A stretch of DNA of 64,000 nucleotides from Stenotrophomonas tumulicola (GTDB lineage: Bacteria; Pseudomonadota; Gammaproteobacteria; Xanthomonadales; Xanthomonadaceae): NCBI RefSeq assembly GCF_014117215.1, contig NZ_JACGXS010000001.1, positions 248,001 to 312,000 of the forward strand. Reading direction: 5' to 3'. The notes below the pieces were generated by a model. The model was not told the origin of the DNA and made no database searches. It saw only the letters and a program-made list of their open reading frames with translations. Below are positions 18,021 through 27,793 of this stretch, piece after piece. Position 1 is the first letter of the stretch. Every line of letters begins with the position of its first letter. The translations under genes and the position numbers were made by a program.

Positions 18021-19349
18021 ATGTCCCCAGCCCTCCAGCCTCATCGCCAGACCCGCCAGACCATCGTGCGCCTGCTTTCCAGCATGGCCAGCGCGAAGGA
18101 GATCAGCCAGTACCTCAAGCGTTTTTCGCAGCTGGATGCCAAGCGCTTCGCCGTGGTGAAGGTCGGTGGCGCGGTGCTGCGCGACGACCTGGAAGCGTTG
18201 ACGTCTTCGTTGTCGTTCCTGCAGGAAGTGGGCCTGACCCCGATCGTGCTGCACGGTGCCGGCCCGCAGCTGGATACCGAGCTGGCCGCTGCCGGGATTG
18301 AAAAGCAGACCGTCGATGGCTTGCGGGTGACCTCACCGGATGCGCTGGCGATCGTGCGCCAGGTGTTCCAGCAGGCCAACCTGCGCCTGGTCGAAGCGCT
18401 GCAGCAGAACGGGGCACGGGCTACCTCCATTACCGGCGGGGTATTCGAGGCGGAGTACCTCGATCCGGATACCTATGGCCTGGTTGGCGAGGTAAAGAAG
18501 GTCAACCTGGCGCCGATCGAGGCCAGCCTGCGTGCCGGATCGATCCCGGTCATCACCAGCCTGGGGGAGACCCGCAGCGGCCAGATCCTCAACGTCAACG
18601 CGGATTTCGCCGCCAACGAACTGGTGCAGGAGCTGCAGCCGTACAAGATCATCTTCCTGACCGGTACCGGTGGATTGCTGGACGAGGAGGGCAAGGTGAT
18701 CGACTCGATCAACCTGTCCACCGAGTACGACCACCTGATGACCCAGCCGTGGATCCATGGCGGGATGAAGGTGAAGATCGAGCAGATCAAGGACCTGTTG
18801 GACCGGTTGCCGCTGGAGTCGTCGGTGTCGATCACCCGGCCGGCCGACCTGGCCAAGGAACTGTTCACCCACAAGGGCTCCGGCACGCTGGTGCGCAAGG
18901 GTGAAAAAGTGCTGCGTGCCACCACATGGGGCGAACTGGACCTGCCGCGGCTGCGCGGGCTGATCGAATCCAGCTTTGGCCGCACCCTGGTCCCGGAATA
19001 CTTCGAGCAGACCGCGCTGCTGCGCGCCTATGTCAGCGAGAACTACCGTACCGCGGTGATCCTTACCCAGGAAGCGGAAGGGGTGTACCTGGACAAGTTC
19101 GCCGTGCTGGACGACGCACAGGGCGAAGGCCTGGGCCGGGCGGTGTGGAACGTGATGCTTGAAGAGACGCCGCAGTTGTTCTGGCGCTCGCGCCACGGCA
19201 ACCCGATCAACCACTTCTATTACGCTGAGTCCGACGGTTGCTACAAGCAGGGCAACTGGAAGGTATTCTGGTTCGGTGCCGATGGCTTCGAACGGATCAG
19301 GGCCTATGTCGAGCATTGCGCCCAGCGCACACCGAGCCTGCAGGGATGA
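18021..19349 (+). CDS. argB: bifunctional N-acetylglutamate kinase/synthase (NAGK-NAGS fusion)
   Basis: This 442-residue protein fuses an amino-acid-kinase domain (about residues 40-285, with [30 protein letters not shown] and [10 protein letters not shown]) to a C-terminal GNAT-like NAT domain (about 300-435, with [12 protein letters not shown] and [14 protein letters not shown]). The same arrangement is known in Xanthomonas NAGS/K and mitochondrial enzymes. It therefore supplies the first two steps of arginine synthesis, and no separate argA is needed here. The last codons overlap the GNAT gene. Confidence 0.95.
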   Translation: MSPALQPHRQTRQTIVRLLSSMASAKEISQYLKRFSQLDAKRFAVVKVGGAVLRDDLEALTSSLSFLQEVGLTPIVLHGAGPQLDTELAAAGIEKQTVDGLRVTSPDALAIVRQVFQQANLRLVEALQQNGARATSITGGVFEAEYLDPDTYGLVGEVKKVNLAPIEASLRAGSIPVITSLGETRSGQILNVNADFAANELVQELQPYKIIFLTGTGGLLDEEGKVIDSINLSTEYDHLMTQPWIHGGMKVKIEQIKDLLDRLPLESSVSITRPADLAKELFTHKGSGTLVRKGEKVLRATTWGELDLPRLRGLIESSFGRTLVPEYFEQTALLRAYVSENYRTAVILTQEAEGVYLDKFAVLDDAQGEGLGRAVWNVMLEETPQLFWRSRHGNPINHFYYAESDGCYKQGNWKVFWFGADGFERIRAYVEHCAQRTPSLQG

Positions 19350-19987
19350 ACATGACCGATCCTGGCCCGGGCACGTACCAGCCGCTGGCCGGCGCCGGTG
19401 CGTGGACGCATGTGCCGACCCTGCGGGGGCGCCATGTAACGCTGGAACCGCTGCAGGACACACATGTGCCGGGCCTGGAACTGGCCGTGGACGGCAGCGG
19501 GCTGGACCAGCTCTGGTTCACCCAGGTGCCATCGCCGGCGGGCGTCGAGGCCTATGTCGATGCGGCGCTGCAGGCACAGGCCGACGGCAAGGTGCTGCCG
19601 TTCGTGATCCGTGACGCGGCCGGCGACATCGTCGGCAGCACCCGTTATTACGGGTTGGATCCGGACGTGCCGACGCTCAGCATCGGCTATACCTGGCATG
19701 CACCGCGGGTACAGCGTACCGGCCTGAACACCGAAGCCAAGCTGCTGTTGCTGCAACATGCATTCGAGACACTGGGCTGCCTGAGCGTGGTGTTCGAGAC
19801 CAGCTGGTTCAACCATGCCTCGCGCACCGCCATTGCCCGCCTGGGTGCCAAGCAGGATGGCGTGCTGCGCAACCACAAGCGGCATGCCGACGGTACGCCG
19901 CGCGACACGGTCATCTTTTCCATCATCGATGCGGAATGGGCAGGGGTGAAGCGCCACCTGCAGTTCCGCCTGGACTGCCACGCATGA
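19346..19987 (+). CDS. GNAT-family N-acetyltransferase (RimJ/RimL-like) inside the arg operon
   Basis: This 213-residue single-domain acetyltransferase resembles the RimJ/RimL group. It has the opening [16 protein letters not shown], a central SIGYTWHAP strand, and an acetyl-CoA loop region near [17 protein letters not shown]. The ATG at 19346 overlaps the argB stop by 4 bases, and its own stop overlaps the argC start by 4 bases, so it is translated with both. Its substrate is unknown. NAGS activity is already present in ArgB, so this is probably not the pathway's acetylating enzyme. Confidence 0.85.
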   Translation: MNMTDPGPGTYQPLAGAGAWTHVPTLRGRHVTLEPLQDTHVPGLELAVDGSGLDQLWFTQVPSPAGVEAYVDAALQAQADGKVLPFVIRDAAGDIVGSTRYYGLDPDVPTLSIGYTWHAPRVQRTGLNTEAKLLLLQHAFETLGCLSVVFETSWFNHASRTAIARLGAKQDGVLRNHKRHADGTPRDTVIFSIIDAEWAGVKRHLQFRLDCHA

Positions 19988-20937
19988 ACGATAGAACCTT
20001 CACCCTCGGCATCGTCGGTGCCCGCGGCCATACCGGTGCCGAGCTGATCAAGCTGGTCGCCGCGCATCCCCGGCTGCAGCTGGCCTTCGTGTCCTCGCGC
20101 GAGCGTGCCGGCCAACGGCTGGGCGATCATCATCCCGAAGTGCAGGGCGAACTGCGCTACGAAAACCTGGATGCCGATGCAGTGGCTGCCAAGGGCGTGG
20201 ACGCGGTCATCCTGGCGCTGCCCAACGGCCTGGCTGCTCCGTTCGTCGCGGCGATCGACGCGGCAAGGCCGGAGACCGTCATCGTCGACCTGTCGGCCGA
20301 CTACCGTTTCGAAGGAAGCTGGTATTACGGGCTGCCGGAGTTGACCCGCAGCGGTTACAACGGCGAGCGGCACATCAGCAACCCGGGGTGCTATGCCACG
20401 GCAATGCAGTTGGCCATCCATCCGCTGCTGGACCTGCTGGCAGGTCCGCCGCAGTGCTTCGGCGTGTCCGGCTACTCCGGTGCCGGTACCAGCCCGTCGG
20501 ACAAGAACAATCCGGAGCTGCTGGCCGACAACCTGATGCCGTACGCACTCACCAACCACGTGCATGAGCGCGAGGTCTCCGCACACCTGCGCGTGCCGGT
20601 GGAGTTCATGCCGCACGTGGCACCGCATTTCCGCGGCATCACCATGACCGTGAACCTGTGGCTCAACCAGGTGCAGGCGCGCGAGCAGATCGTCGCCTGC
20701 TTCAACGAGGCCTACGCGGGTGAGCCGCTGGTCGAGGTGGTCGACGAGGCACCGTGGGTCAGTCGCATCGCCGGCCGCCACGGTGTGCAGATCGGCGGCT
20801 TCACCATGGCCCCGGGTGGCAAGCGGGTGGTCGTGGTCGCCACGCTGGACAACCTGCTCAAGGGCGCTGCCACCCAGGCCATGCAGAACCTCAACCTCGC
20901 GCTGGGCATCGACGAGCTCGCTTCGATCCCGCACTGA
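19984..20937 (+). CDS. argC: N-acetyl-gamma-glutamyl-phosphate reductase
   Basis: This 317-residue NADPH-dependent reductase makes N-acetylglutamate semialdehyde. The nucleotide-binding motif GARGHTG is at 12-18 and catalytic Cys136 sits in SNPGCYAT. The conserved His region [10 protein letters not shown] follows. The start at ATG 19984 overlaps the GNAT stop. The product goes to ArgD, which is not in this window. Confidence 0.96.
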   Translation: MNDRTFTLGIVGARGHTGAELIKLVAAHPRLQLAFVSSRERAGQRLGDHHPEVQGELRYENLDADAVAAKGVDAVILALPNGLAAPFVAAIDAARPETVIVDLSADYRFEGSWYYGLPELTRSGYNGERHISNPGCYATAMQLAIHPLLDLLAGPPQCFGVSGYSGAGTSPSDKNNPELLADNLMPYALTNHVHEREVSAHLRVPVEFMPHVAPHFRGITMTVNLWLNQVQAREQIVACFNEAYAGEPLVEVVDEAPWVSRIAGRHGVQIGGFTMAPGGKRVVVVATLDNLLKGAATQAMQNLNLALGIDELASIPH

Positions 20938-20980
20938 CACCTATTGAAACGTGCGGCCATGGCCGCCGATGGAGCAGAAC

Positions 20981-22276
20981 ATGGCAGACCTTCTGTGGCA
21001 GAAGCCGGGCGTCGCGGTCGACGCAAAGATCCAGGCTTTCCTTGCTGGCGATGACGTGATCCTCGACCGCGAATTCTTCCTGCATGACATCGCTGCCAGC
21101 GGCGCACACGCCGAAGGCCTGCAGCATATCGGCATCCTGTCCAGCGACGAACTGGCTGGCCTGCAGCGTGAACTCGACGTGCTGGCCAATGATTTCCGCG
21201 ATGGCCGCTTCGTGCTGGATGAACAATACGAAGATGGCCATTCGGCCATCGAGGCGCGGCTGACCGAACGGCTCGGCGATGCCGGCCGCAAGATCCATAC
21301 CGGGCGCAGCCGCAATGACCAGGTGCTGGTCGCCACCCGGTTGTGGCTGAAGGAAAAGCTGCAGCGCGTGGCACAGCTCAGTGCCGAGATCGCCAAGGTG
21401 GCACTGGATCGTGCCGAGGCCGAGAAGGACCTGCCGATCCCCGGCTACACGCATATCCAGCGCGCCGTGGTGTCGTCGGCTGGCATGTGGTGGGCAGGCT
21501 GGGCCGAGGCCTTCATCGACAATGCGATCCGTGCCCGCGATACCCACACGCTGGTCGATGCCAATCCGCTGGGCACCGCCGCCGGCTATGGCGTCAACCT
21601 GCCACTGGACCGCGAACACACCACCGCCGCGCTGGGCTTCGCGCGCATGCAGGTCTCCCCGATCTACGCGCAGCTGTCGCGTGGCAAGTTCGAGCTGGCC
21701 GCGCTGGAAGCGCTGGGCGGGGCAACGCTGGACCTGCGTCGTATCGCCTGGGACCTGTCACTGTTCACCAGCGGCGAGTTCGGCTTCGTTGCGTTGCCGG
21801 CGCAGTACACCACCGGCAGCTCGATCATGCCGAACAAGCGCAACCCGGACGTGATCGAGCTGATGCGCGCCACGCATGCCAGCGTGGCTGCCGCGCGTAC
21901 CGAGATCGAGCAGCTGTTGTCGCTGCCATCGGGCTACCACCGCGACCTGCAGGCGTCCAAGGGCGCGATCTTCCATGGCTTCGGTCGTGGCCTGGCCGCA
22001 CTGGAATTGTTGCCGGCGCTGCTGGCCAACCTGGAATGGCGCAACGACAAGCTGCTGGCTGCCATCGACTCGGGCATGTATGCCACCGATGTCGCCGTGG
22101 AGGCAGCGGTGGCGGGAGTGCCTTTCCGCGAGGCCTACAAGGCCGCTGCGGCAGGCGCCGACAGTGCAGGGCAGGGGCGTACGCCGGAAGGCAGCCTGGC
22201 CGCACGCGTGTCGCCCGGTGCGGCCGCCGACCTGCGCCTGGATGTGTTGCGCGCGCGCTGGCAGGCGCTCGCCTGA
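20981..22276 (+). CDS. argH: argininosuccinate lyase
   Basis: This 431-residue fumarase/aspartase-superfamily enzyme splits argininosuccinate into arginine and fumarate. The family signature [12 protein letters not shown] starts at residue 279, and [10 protein letters not shown] and GYTHIQRA mark the other active-site regions. The ATG at 20981 is chosen over an upstream GTG (20951) because GGAG lies 7 bases before it and homologues start at this point. Its stop overlaps the next gene by one base. Confidence 0.96.
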   Translation: MADLLWQKPGVAVDAKIQAFLAGDDVILDREFFLHDIAASGAHAEGLQHIGILSSDELAGLQRELDVLANDFRDGRFVLDEQYEDGHSAIEARLTERLGDAGRKIHTGRSRNDQVLVATRLWLKEKLQRVAQLSAEIAKVALDRAEAEKDLPIPGYTHIQRAVVSSAGMWWAGWAEAFIDNAIRARDTHTLVDANPLGTAAGYGVNLPLDREHTTAALGFARMQVSPIYAQLSRGKFELAALEALGGATLDLRRIAWDLSLFTSGEFGFVALPAQYTTGSSIMPNKRNPDVIELMRATHASVAAARTEIEQLLSLPSGYHRDLQASKGAIFHGFGRGLAALELLPALLANLEWRNDKLLAAIDSGMYATDVAVEAAVAGVPFREAYKAAAAGADSAGQGRTPEGSLAARVSPGAAADLRLDVLRARWQALA

Positions 22277-22539
22277 TGGCTGGCACCCTGTACCTGGTGC
22301 TGGCGATGCGGCGGCCGGACTTCAACGCCGCGGCCGTGCAGCCGCACATCGCGTTCCTGGACGAACTGCGCGCCGCCGGCCAACTGCACCTGACCGGTGG
22401 TTTCAGCGACGGCAGTGGCGGTGCCTACGTGCTGTGCAATGTGGGCAGCCTGGAAGAGGCCAACGCCATCGTTGCCCGCGATCCACTGGTGACCCTGCAG
22501 TCTTCGGACCTGGTCGTGCACGAATGGACGACACGATGA
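22276..22539 (+). CDS. YCII-like domain protein
   Basis: This 87-residue protein has the ferredoxin-like YCII fold pattern: an initial strand LYLVLAMRRP, a helix HIAFLDELRAAGQLHLTGGF, GGAYVLCNV, and the EEANAIVARDPLV segment that resembles the EAREIAESDPF motif. Members are small enzymes or subunits of mostly unknown function. The ATG overlaps the argH stop (TGATG), so it is the next cistron of the arginine operon. Confidence 0.8.
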   Translation: MAGTLYLVLAMRRPDFNAAAVQPHIAFLDELRAAGQLHLTGGFSDGSGGAYVLCNVGSLEEANAIVARDPLVTLQSSDLVVHEWTTR

Positions 22540-22559
22540 ATCGCGCACGCGACGCCGTT

Positions 22560-22686
22560 GTAGAGCGGGTCCATGACCCGCTGGCCGGTGTCGTGATGGC
22601 GGGCGTCAGGGCAGCGGGTCATGTACCCGCTCTACCGGAGATCGTGGTGTACTGGCAGGAAGCAGCGGGTCATGGACCCGCTCTAC
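22560..22686. repeat. three GTAG-type hairpins ahead of proB
   Basis: Three 23-bp palindromes with the core AGCGGGTCCATGACCCGCT occur: 22560-22582 (GTAG orientation), 22613-22635 and 22664-22686 (CTAC orientation). The core differs from the CGCCGGGC type seen elsewhere in the window, so this is a distinct subfamily of the same repeat class. The last copy ends 22 bases before the proB start. Confidence 0.8.
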
Positions 22687-22708
22687 CGGGCGTTGGAGCA
22701 TGGGCGCA

Positions 22709-23848
22709 ATGACTGCATCGCCGTTTCCCGAACAAATGCTGCCGCCCTGGCGGCGTGCCGTGCTGAAGGTAGGCAGCAGCCTGCTGGCTGCCGACGGTGG
22801 CGGCTTGTCGCCACGGCATGCGTTGGGCCTGGCCCAGTTCGTTTCCGCCAATGTGCTGGCCGGTCGCGAGGTGGTGATCGTCTCTTCAGGGGCGGTGGCT
22901 GCCGGCCGTGCGATCCTGCCGCGGATGGATGACAGTGGCGCGGCGATGGCCGCGCGGCAGGCCCTGGCTGCCCTCGGCCAGGCACAACTGATTGGCCTGT
23001 GGCAACGCTTCTTCGAGCGTCCCGTGGCACAGGTGCTGCTGACCCATGACGACCTGCGCAACCGCCGCCGTTACCTCAACGCGCGCGCCACGCTCAATGA
23101 GTTGCTGCGGCTGGGCACCTTGCCGGTGGTCAATGAGAACGACACGGTGTCGGTGGATGAACTCAAGCTTGGCGACAACGACAACCTGGCCGCGACGGTG
23201 GCCGCACTGGTGGATGCGGATGTGCTGTTCATCGCCACCGACATCGATGGCCTGTACAGCGCCGACCCGCGCCGTGACCCGGCGGCGCAGCCGATCATGC
23301 AGGTGCGCGAGCTGACGGCCGAGGTGCTGGCGATGGCCGGTGGAAGTGGCAGCAGCGCGGGCACCGGCGGCATGCGTACCAAGCTGGAAGCGGCCTCGAA
23401 GGCGGCGCGGCTTGGCATTGAAACCATCCTGTTCAATGGCCGCGATGGCGACGTGGTGCGGGCGCTGGCACAGGGGCGCCTGCACGGCACCCGACTGCAG
23501 GCGGCACAGAGTCGCGAGGCCGCGCGCAAGTACTGGCTGCGGCATGCGCCGGTAGAGCCCGGGGTGATCTGGGTCGACGAGGGGGCGGTGCAGGCGATGC
23601 GCGGCAAGGGCGCTTCGCTGCTGCCGGGCGGCATCACCGGCGCCGATGGCGACTTCCGTCGCGGTGACATGGTGGAAGTCCGTTGCCGGCTGGCCAGCGG
23701 CGAGGCGAGTGTCGCCCGCGGCGTTACCCAGTACGCAGCCAGCGACGTGCGCCGTATCGTCGGCCGCCATTCGCGCGACATCGAGAGCGTGCTCGGTTAC
23801 AACTACGGCGGCAATGTCGTGCATCGCGACGACCTGGTCCTTCTATGA
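22709..23848 (+). CDS. proB: glutamate 5-kinase
   Basis: This 379-residue enzyme phosphorylates glutamate, the first step of proline synthesis. It has an amino-acid-kinase domain (about 15-265, with [36 protein letters not shown] and [12 protein letters not shown]) and a C-terminal PUA domain (about 285-375). The ATG at 22709 is preferred because GGAG (22695-22698) is 10 bases upstream. The in-frame ATG at 22700 sits too close to it. It overlaps proA by 4 bases. Confidence 0.95.
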   Translation: MTASPFPEQMLPPWRRAVLKVGSSLLAADGGGLSPRHALGLAQFVSANVLAGREVVIVSSGAVAAGRAILPRMDDSGAAMAARQALAALGQAQLIGLWQRFFERPVAQVLLTHDDLRNRRRYLNARATLNELLRLGTLPVVNENDTVSVDELKLGDNDNLAATVAALVDADVLFIATDIDGLYSADPRRDPAAQPIMQVRELTAEVLAMAGGSGSSAGTGGMRTKLEAASKAARLGIETILFNGRDGDVVRALAQGRLHGTRLQAAQSREAARKYWLRHAPVEPGVIWVDEGAVQAMRGKGASLLPGGITGADGDFRRGDMVEVRCRLASGEASVARGVTQYAASDVRRIVGRHSRDIESVLGYNYGGNVVHRDDLVLL

Positions 23849-25113
23849 GCTGCGAGACAATGCCCATGAGCGATATCGAACGACAGGCGCGCGACTGCCG
23901 GGCTGCGGCGACCGTGATCGCCGGACTGGACGGCGCGCAACGCACGGCTCTGCTGCAGGCGATGGCCACCGCGCTGGAGACAAATGCGGGAACGATCCTG
24001 GCTGCGAACGCGCGCGACGTGGCTGCCGCGCGCGAAAAGGGCACCAGCAGTGCGCTGCTGGACCGCCTGGCGCTGGACCCGGCGCGCCTGTTCGCGATGG
24101 CCGAAGCACTTCGCGAGGTTGCAGGGCTGCCCGACCCGGTCGGCCAGGTGACCCGCGACGATGTGCGCCCGAACGGCATCCGCGTGCAGAAGGTACGCGT
24201 ACCGCTGGGCGTGATTGCGATGATCTACGAGGCACGCCCGAACGTCACCGCCGAGGCCGCCGCGCTATGCCTGAAAGCGGGCAACGGGGTGATCCTGCGT
24301 GGTGGTTCGGAAGCCATCCATTCCAATACCGCCATTGCCGCCGCCATGGGCAGCGCGCTGCGTGCCCATGGCGTGCCCGAAGCGGCGGTTACCGTACTGA
24401 CCGACCTGCGCCGCGAGGCAATGCTTGAGCTGCTGCAACTGCATGAGCTGATCGACCTGGCCATCCCACGCGGTGGCGAGGGCCTGATCCGGTTCGTCGC
24501 CGAACATGCGCGGGTGCCGGTGATCAAGCACTACAAGGGCGTCTGCCACCTGTTCGTGGATGCCAGCGCGGATATCGACCGGGCCATCGGCCTGCTGGTG
24601 GATGGCAAGTGCAGCCGCCCGTCGGCATGCAATTCGCTGGAGACGCTGCTGGTCCATGCCGATATCGCCGATGCTTTCCTGCCACGGGCTGGCGAGGCGC
24701 TTGCCGAACGCGGCGTGCAGCTGCGTGCCGACGCGCTGTCACGGCCGCTGTTGCCGGGAAGTGCGGCGGCCACCGATGACGACTATGCCGCCGAGTTCCT
24801 CGACCTGCTCCTGGCGGTAAAGGTGGTGGACGGCCTGGAGGAAGCCATCGCCCACATCCGGCGCTATACCTCCGACCACACCGAGGTCATCGCGACCAGC
24901 GATACGGCCAACGCCGAACGTTTCGTGCATGCGTTGCAGTCGGCCGTCGTCATGGTCAACGCGTCATCGCGCTTTTCCGATGGTGGCCAGCTTGGCCTTG
25001 GCAGCGAAATCGGCATCTCCACCACGCGCCTGCATGCTTACGGCCCCATGGGCCTGGAGGCACTGACGGTGGAACGCTTCGTCGTCCGTGGCGAAGGGCA
25101 GGTCCGCACGTAG
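23845..25113 (+). CDS. proA: gamma-glutamyl phosphate reductase
   Basis: This 422-residue aldehyde-dehydrogenase-fold enzyme reduces glutamyl phosphate to glutamate semialdehyde for proline. Motifs are [36 protein letters not shown], and catalytic Cys262 in [11 protein letters not shown]. The ATG at 23845 overlaps the proB stop (ATGA). A downstream ATG at 23866 (MSDIERQ) is an alternative start and fits the family slightly better. Its TAG stop lies within a degenerate GTAG element. Confidence 0.95.
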   Translation: MSCETMPMSDIERQARDCRAAATVIAGLDGAQRTALLQAMATALETNAGTILAANARDVAAAREKGTSSALLDRLALDPARLFAMAEALREVAGLPDPVGQVTRDDVRPNGIRVQKVRVPLGVIAMIYEARPNVTAEAAALCLKAGNGVILRGGSEAIHSNTAIAAAMGSALRAHGVPEAAVTVLTDLRREAMLELLQLHELIDLAIPRGGEGLIRFVAEHARVPVIKHYKGVCHLFVDASADIDRAIGLLVDGKCSRPSACNSLETLLVHADIADAFLPRAGEALAERGVQLRADALSRPLLPGSAAATDDDYAAEFLDLLLAVKVVDGLEEAIAHIRRYTSDHTEVIATSDTANAERFVHALQSAVVMVNASSRFSDGGQLGLGSEIGISTTRLHAYGPMGLEALTVERFVVRGEGQVRT

Positions 25114-25139
25114 TTGCCGGCCGCTGGCCGGCGCGATAC
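25110..25139. repeat. degenerate GTAG-type hairpin at the proA stop
   Basis: A GTAG start (25110-25113) contains the proA stop codon. It is followed by a perfect 7-bp stem GCCGGCC/GGCCGGC (25116-25132) and ends GATAC instead of GCTAC. It lies between convergent proA and the DUF3301 gene. Confidence 0.55.
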
Positions 25140-25148
25140 GGGACCGCC

Positions 25149-25499
25149 TCAGGCGTCCTCGGCGTCGTCGGTATCCGGGCGGATGGCACTGATGCGTGCC
25201 GCGCCGGGGCCGCTGAACGACACCAGCTCATCGCCGCGCAACACCATCCTGCCGACATGGCGATCGATGCCGTCGTAGGAGTATTCGAACTTGAAGGTGC
25301 GCTCGAAGCAGAGCCTGCCATCATTGCCGCGTGCCACGCGCAGCCCGATGGCATGCACCGCCTGGTCCAGCCACTGCACATCGGCCGCCCGGCAGGCGTT
25401 GCGGCCCAGCACCACGGCACGTTCGGCCGCCGCACGCGAGGAATTCCAGAACGCGTAGCCGAGCGCGCCGGCAATCATCAGCAGGATCAAGGTAGGCAT
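25149..25499 (-). CDS. DUF3301 domain protein
   Basis: This 116-residue protein has one N-terminal membrane anchor (about 2-18), then a soluble part with AVVLGRNACRAADVQWLDQAV and FKFEYSYDGIDRHVGRMVL, the pattern of the DUF3301 family. Its function is unknown. The C-terminus is acidic (TDDAEDA). It lies downstream of, and on the same strand as, the DUF2272 gene, and may be the end of a minus-strand unit with it. Confidence 0.8.
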   Translation of the reverse strand: MPTLILLMIAGALGYAFWNSSRAAAERAVVLGRNACRAADVQWLDQAVHAIGLRVARGNDGRLCFERTFKFEYSYDGIDRHVGRMVLRGDELVSFSGPGAARISAIRPDTDDAEDA

Positions 25500-25560
25500 G
25501 GCGGCACGCGGCGAGAAGAGGTAACCACAAGATGGCGGCCTTGGCGTCCCAGTTCAAGCG

Positions 25561-26475
25561 CTATCGCGCAGGCAGCAGTGGCGCCGCCAGTGGCGCGGTG
25601 GCGGTCAGCTTCAGCAGCGCCGCCCAGTCCTGGCGGTTGAAGCTGCATTCTTCCTCGCGCCCCGGCGTGCAGGTCGCGGCGATGCCATCGGTTTCCGTGG
25701 CGCGCGCCGCAGGCAGTTCGATACGTCCACTGCGGTCCAGCGTCAGCATGCGCATGGCCACGGTATTGAGCACGTTGCCGCCGATCAGGTACAGGGTCCT
25801 GTCGCCGCCCATGTTGGCCGATACCACCACTTCGCAATGCGATTTCCAGTGGCCCACCGAGCCATTGCCCAGCGCCTGCACCAGTCCGGCGTAGCTCAGC
25901 GTCTGCCGGCGATCGCGCAGGAAGCACAGCAGGTCTCCCGCGCTTGGCTTCTCGGCGGCAGGGTCGGCAAGCCGGTAGGGCGTACTGCCGTTGTAGGCCT
26001 GGCGGATGTAGTCGATGTGGCGCGGCGAGGTGTTGAAACCCGGCACGCCGGCACGCACCATCACCCACGACACGAATGCGGCCGACCACGGATTGTCGAT
26101 GAGGAACGCGCGGCAGTCGCTGTCGGTGTAGCGCGAGCCCAATGGCGCGATGCAGCTGTTGGCACCGGGCTGTCCCCCCATGGCATTCAAGGTGCCGCTG
26201 TCACGCCAGTAGCCGGCCACCCGTTGCCAGGCGATCAGACCGTTGTCGGCCAGGTGTTCGTTCTCCGCCTCGGTCACCCCCAGGCTGGCGGCACGGCCTT
26301 CGCGGTCGATGAAAGGGCGGAACCAGAGGCGGTGTTCGTTGCACGCTGCCTGGCGGATGGACAGCGCCAGCGGGCTCAGCCCGTAAGGCGGCGGCACGTC
26401 GCAGGCTTCGGCGGCGGCCGCAGTGGAGGAGACGGCAGAGAATGGCAACAGGCAGGCAAGCAGCAACCGGCGCAT
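25561..26475 (-). CDS. DUF2272 domain exported protein
   Basis: This 304-residue protein has a signal peptide (about 1-22, ending AAAAEA). The central part matches DUF2272, with NPWSAAFVSWVMVRAG (about 129-144), SPRHIDYIRQA and a late H-x-E segment (KSHCEVVV). The layout of Ser/His/Glu residues resembles a papain-like NlpC/P60-related fold, so a cell-wall or periplasmic hydrolase is possible, but this is inference. The ATG ending at 26475 opens the signal peptide. The longer frame upstream is not used. Confidence 0.72.
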   Translation of the reverse strand: MRRLLLACLLPFSAVSSTAAAAEACDVPPPYGLSPLALSIRQAACNEHRLWFRPFIDREGRAASLGVTEAENEHLADNGLIAWQRVAGYWRDSGTLNAMGGQPGANSCIAPLGSRYTDSDCRAFLIDNPWSAAFVSWVMVRAGVPGFNTSPRHIDYIRQAYNGSTPYRLADPAAEKPSAGDLLCFLRDRRQTLSYAGLVQALGNGSVGHWKSHCEVVVSANMGGDRTLYLIGGNVLNTVAMRMLTLDRSGRIELPAARATETDGIAATCTPGREEECSFNRQDWAALLKLTATAPLAAPLLPAR

Positions 26476-26550
26476 GCGGTAGTCCGCGTCTGGGGGATGG
26501 CCCAGCCTCGCAGCGCCATCGTGAACGCGGAGTGGACCCCGGCTGTCCAC

Positions 26551-26573
26551 CGCCGGGCATGGCCCGGCGCTAC
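26551..26573. repeat. GTAG (SMAG-type) palindrome
   Basis: A 23-bp element in the CTAC orientation lies between the DUF2272 gene and nadC, 18 bases beyond the nadC stop. Confidence 0.8.
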
Positions 26574-26590
26574 CGGATCGTGTGGGTCGA

Positions 26591-27469
26591 TCAACCCGGC
26601 GGCGGGCCCAGCTTCAATGACAGGTCGACAGCCTGCACATGCTTGGTCAGCCCGCCGATGGAAATGCAGTCCACGCCGTCCTGTGCGATGGCGCGAAGAC
26701 CGTCCAGGCCAACGCTGCCGGATACTTCCAACGGGATTCGTCCGGCCGTGATGCGCACTGCTTCCCGTCGCAGCTCGGCCGGGAAATCATCCAGCAGGAT
26801 GCGTTCGCAACCGGCCTGCAATGCCTGCTGCAGTTGCTCCAGGTCTTCCACTTCCACCACCAGCGGCAACTGCGGCCACATCGTACGTGCAGCGGCCACG
26901 GCGGCTGCCAACGAGCCCGCCGCACGGATGTGGTTCTCCTTCAGCATCACCGTGTCGTACAGGCCGAAGCGGTGGTTGTCGCCGCCGCCGCAGCGTACCG
27001 CGTACTTCTGCGCCAGCCGCAGGCCAGGCAGCGTCTTGCGGGTGTCGAGGATGCGCGTGCCGGTTCCGGCCACGGCAGCCACGTACCGGGCGGTGATCGT
27101 CGCGGTGCCGGACAGGGTCTGCAGGAAATTGAGCGAGGTGCGTTCGGCACTGACCAGCGCGCGGCTGTGCCCCTGCAGCAGGGCCAGCACCGTGCCTGCG
27201 TCGACCTGCTGTCCTTCGGCCACGCGCCAGTCGATGCGCACCGCCGGGTCCAGTGCGCGATGGGTGGCATCGAACCACGGCCTTCCGGCGATGATCGCGT
27301 CCTGCTTGCACAGCAGGTAGGCGATATCGGCCTGGTCGGGCAGCAGGGCGGCGGTCACGTCTCCGTCGCCCAGGTCTTCGGCCAGTGCGCGGGCGACGTC
27401 CGCAGCCACCAGCGCCGGATCCGGCGCGGCCGGCGTCGCGGACGAGGGCAGGCTCGCCGACCGGGTCAT
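26591..27469 (-). CDS. nadC: nicotinate-nucleotide pyrophosphorylase (carboxylating)
   Basis: This 292-residue quinolinate phosphoribosyltransferase makes nicotinate mononucleotide in NAD synthesis. Motifs are ALAEDLGDGDVTAALL, SAERTSLNFLQTLSGTAT, ILDTRKTLPGLR, KYAVRCGGGDNHRFGLYD and the metal/PRPP region LLDDF, ending with LEVSGSVGLD. The start overlaps the end of the Trm112-like gene by 4 bases, indicating co-translation. Confidence 0.96.
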   Translation of the reverse strand: MTRSASLPSSATPAAPDPALVAADVARALAEDLGDGDVTAALLPDQADIAYLLCKQDAIIAGRPWFDATHRALDPAVRIDWRVAEGQQVDAGTVLALLQGHSRALVSAERTSLNFLQTLSGTATITARYVAAVAGTGTRILDTRKTLPGLRLAQKYAVRCGGGDNHRFGLYDTVMLKENHIRAAGSLAAAVAAARTMWPQLPLVVEVEDLEQLQQALQAGCERILLDDFPAELRREAVRITAGRIPLEVSGSVGLDGLRAIAQDGVDCISIGGLTKHVQAVDLSLKLGPPPG

Positions 27470-27735
27470 GCTGTCGGGAAGTCGGCGATCTGGTCGGTGG
27501 CGATGGCCTCTTCGGCCAGCAGCACCGGGATGCCGTCATCCAGGCGGAACAGCTGCTTGCGGTCGCGGGTGACCAGCGCCTGGCGCAAAGGCTGGGCAAG
27601 CGGATTGCCATCGGCCTTGCTCACGTTTCCGGCACTGATGGCGCGGTTGAGGGCTTCAAGCCCCTTGGCATCCAGCAGGGAAAGGGGCTGGCGGGTGTCC
27701 GGTGATACCAGCAGGTCAAGCAGCTTGCGGTCCAT
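27466..27735 (-). CDS. Trm112/UPF0434-like small protein lacking zinc cysteines
   Basis: This 89-residue protein aligns with the YcaR/Trm112 family through the opening MDRKLLDLLVSPDTRQPL and the late GIPVLLAEEA segment. The zinc-ribbon cysteines of typical members (CPxC near residue 11 and a second pair) are absent, and there is no cysteine at all. An insert of about 20 residues lies in the middle. The role is unknown. In enterobacteria and pseudomonads this gene lies between lpxK and kdsB, whereas here it is beside nadC. Confidence 0.78.
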   Translation of the reverse strand: MDRKLLDLLVSPDTRQPLSLLDAKGLEALNRAISAGNVSKADGNPLAQPLRQALVTRDRKQLFRLDDGIPVLLAEEAIATDQIADFPTA

Positions 27736-27742
27736 GGTTCTT

Positions 27743-27775
27743 CGTCTTGCGTGGAAGACGGCTAGAATACGTCTT
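27743..27775. promoter_or_regulatory. purE promoter with triple CGTCTT/AAGACG motif
   Basis: CGTCTT (27743-27748), AAGACG (27755-27760) and CGTCTT (27770-27775) alternate, so the middle copy can pair with either flank. A -10-like TAGAAT (27763-27768) lies between the second and third copies. The site is in the 58-bp gap between the divergent Trm112-like gene and purE and could be an operator. Confidence 0.45.
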
Positions 27776-27793
27776 TAAGGCAGGTGACGGCCA

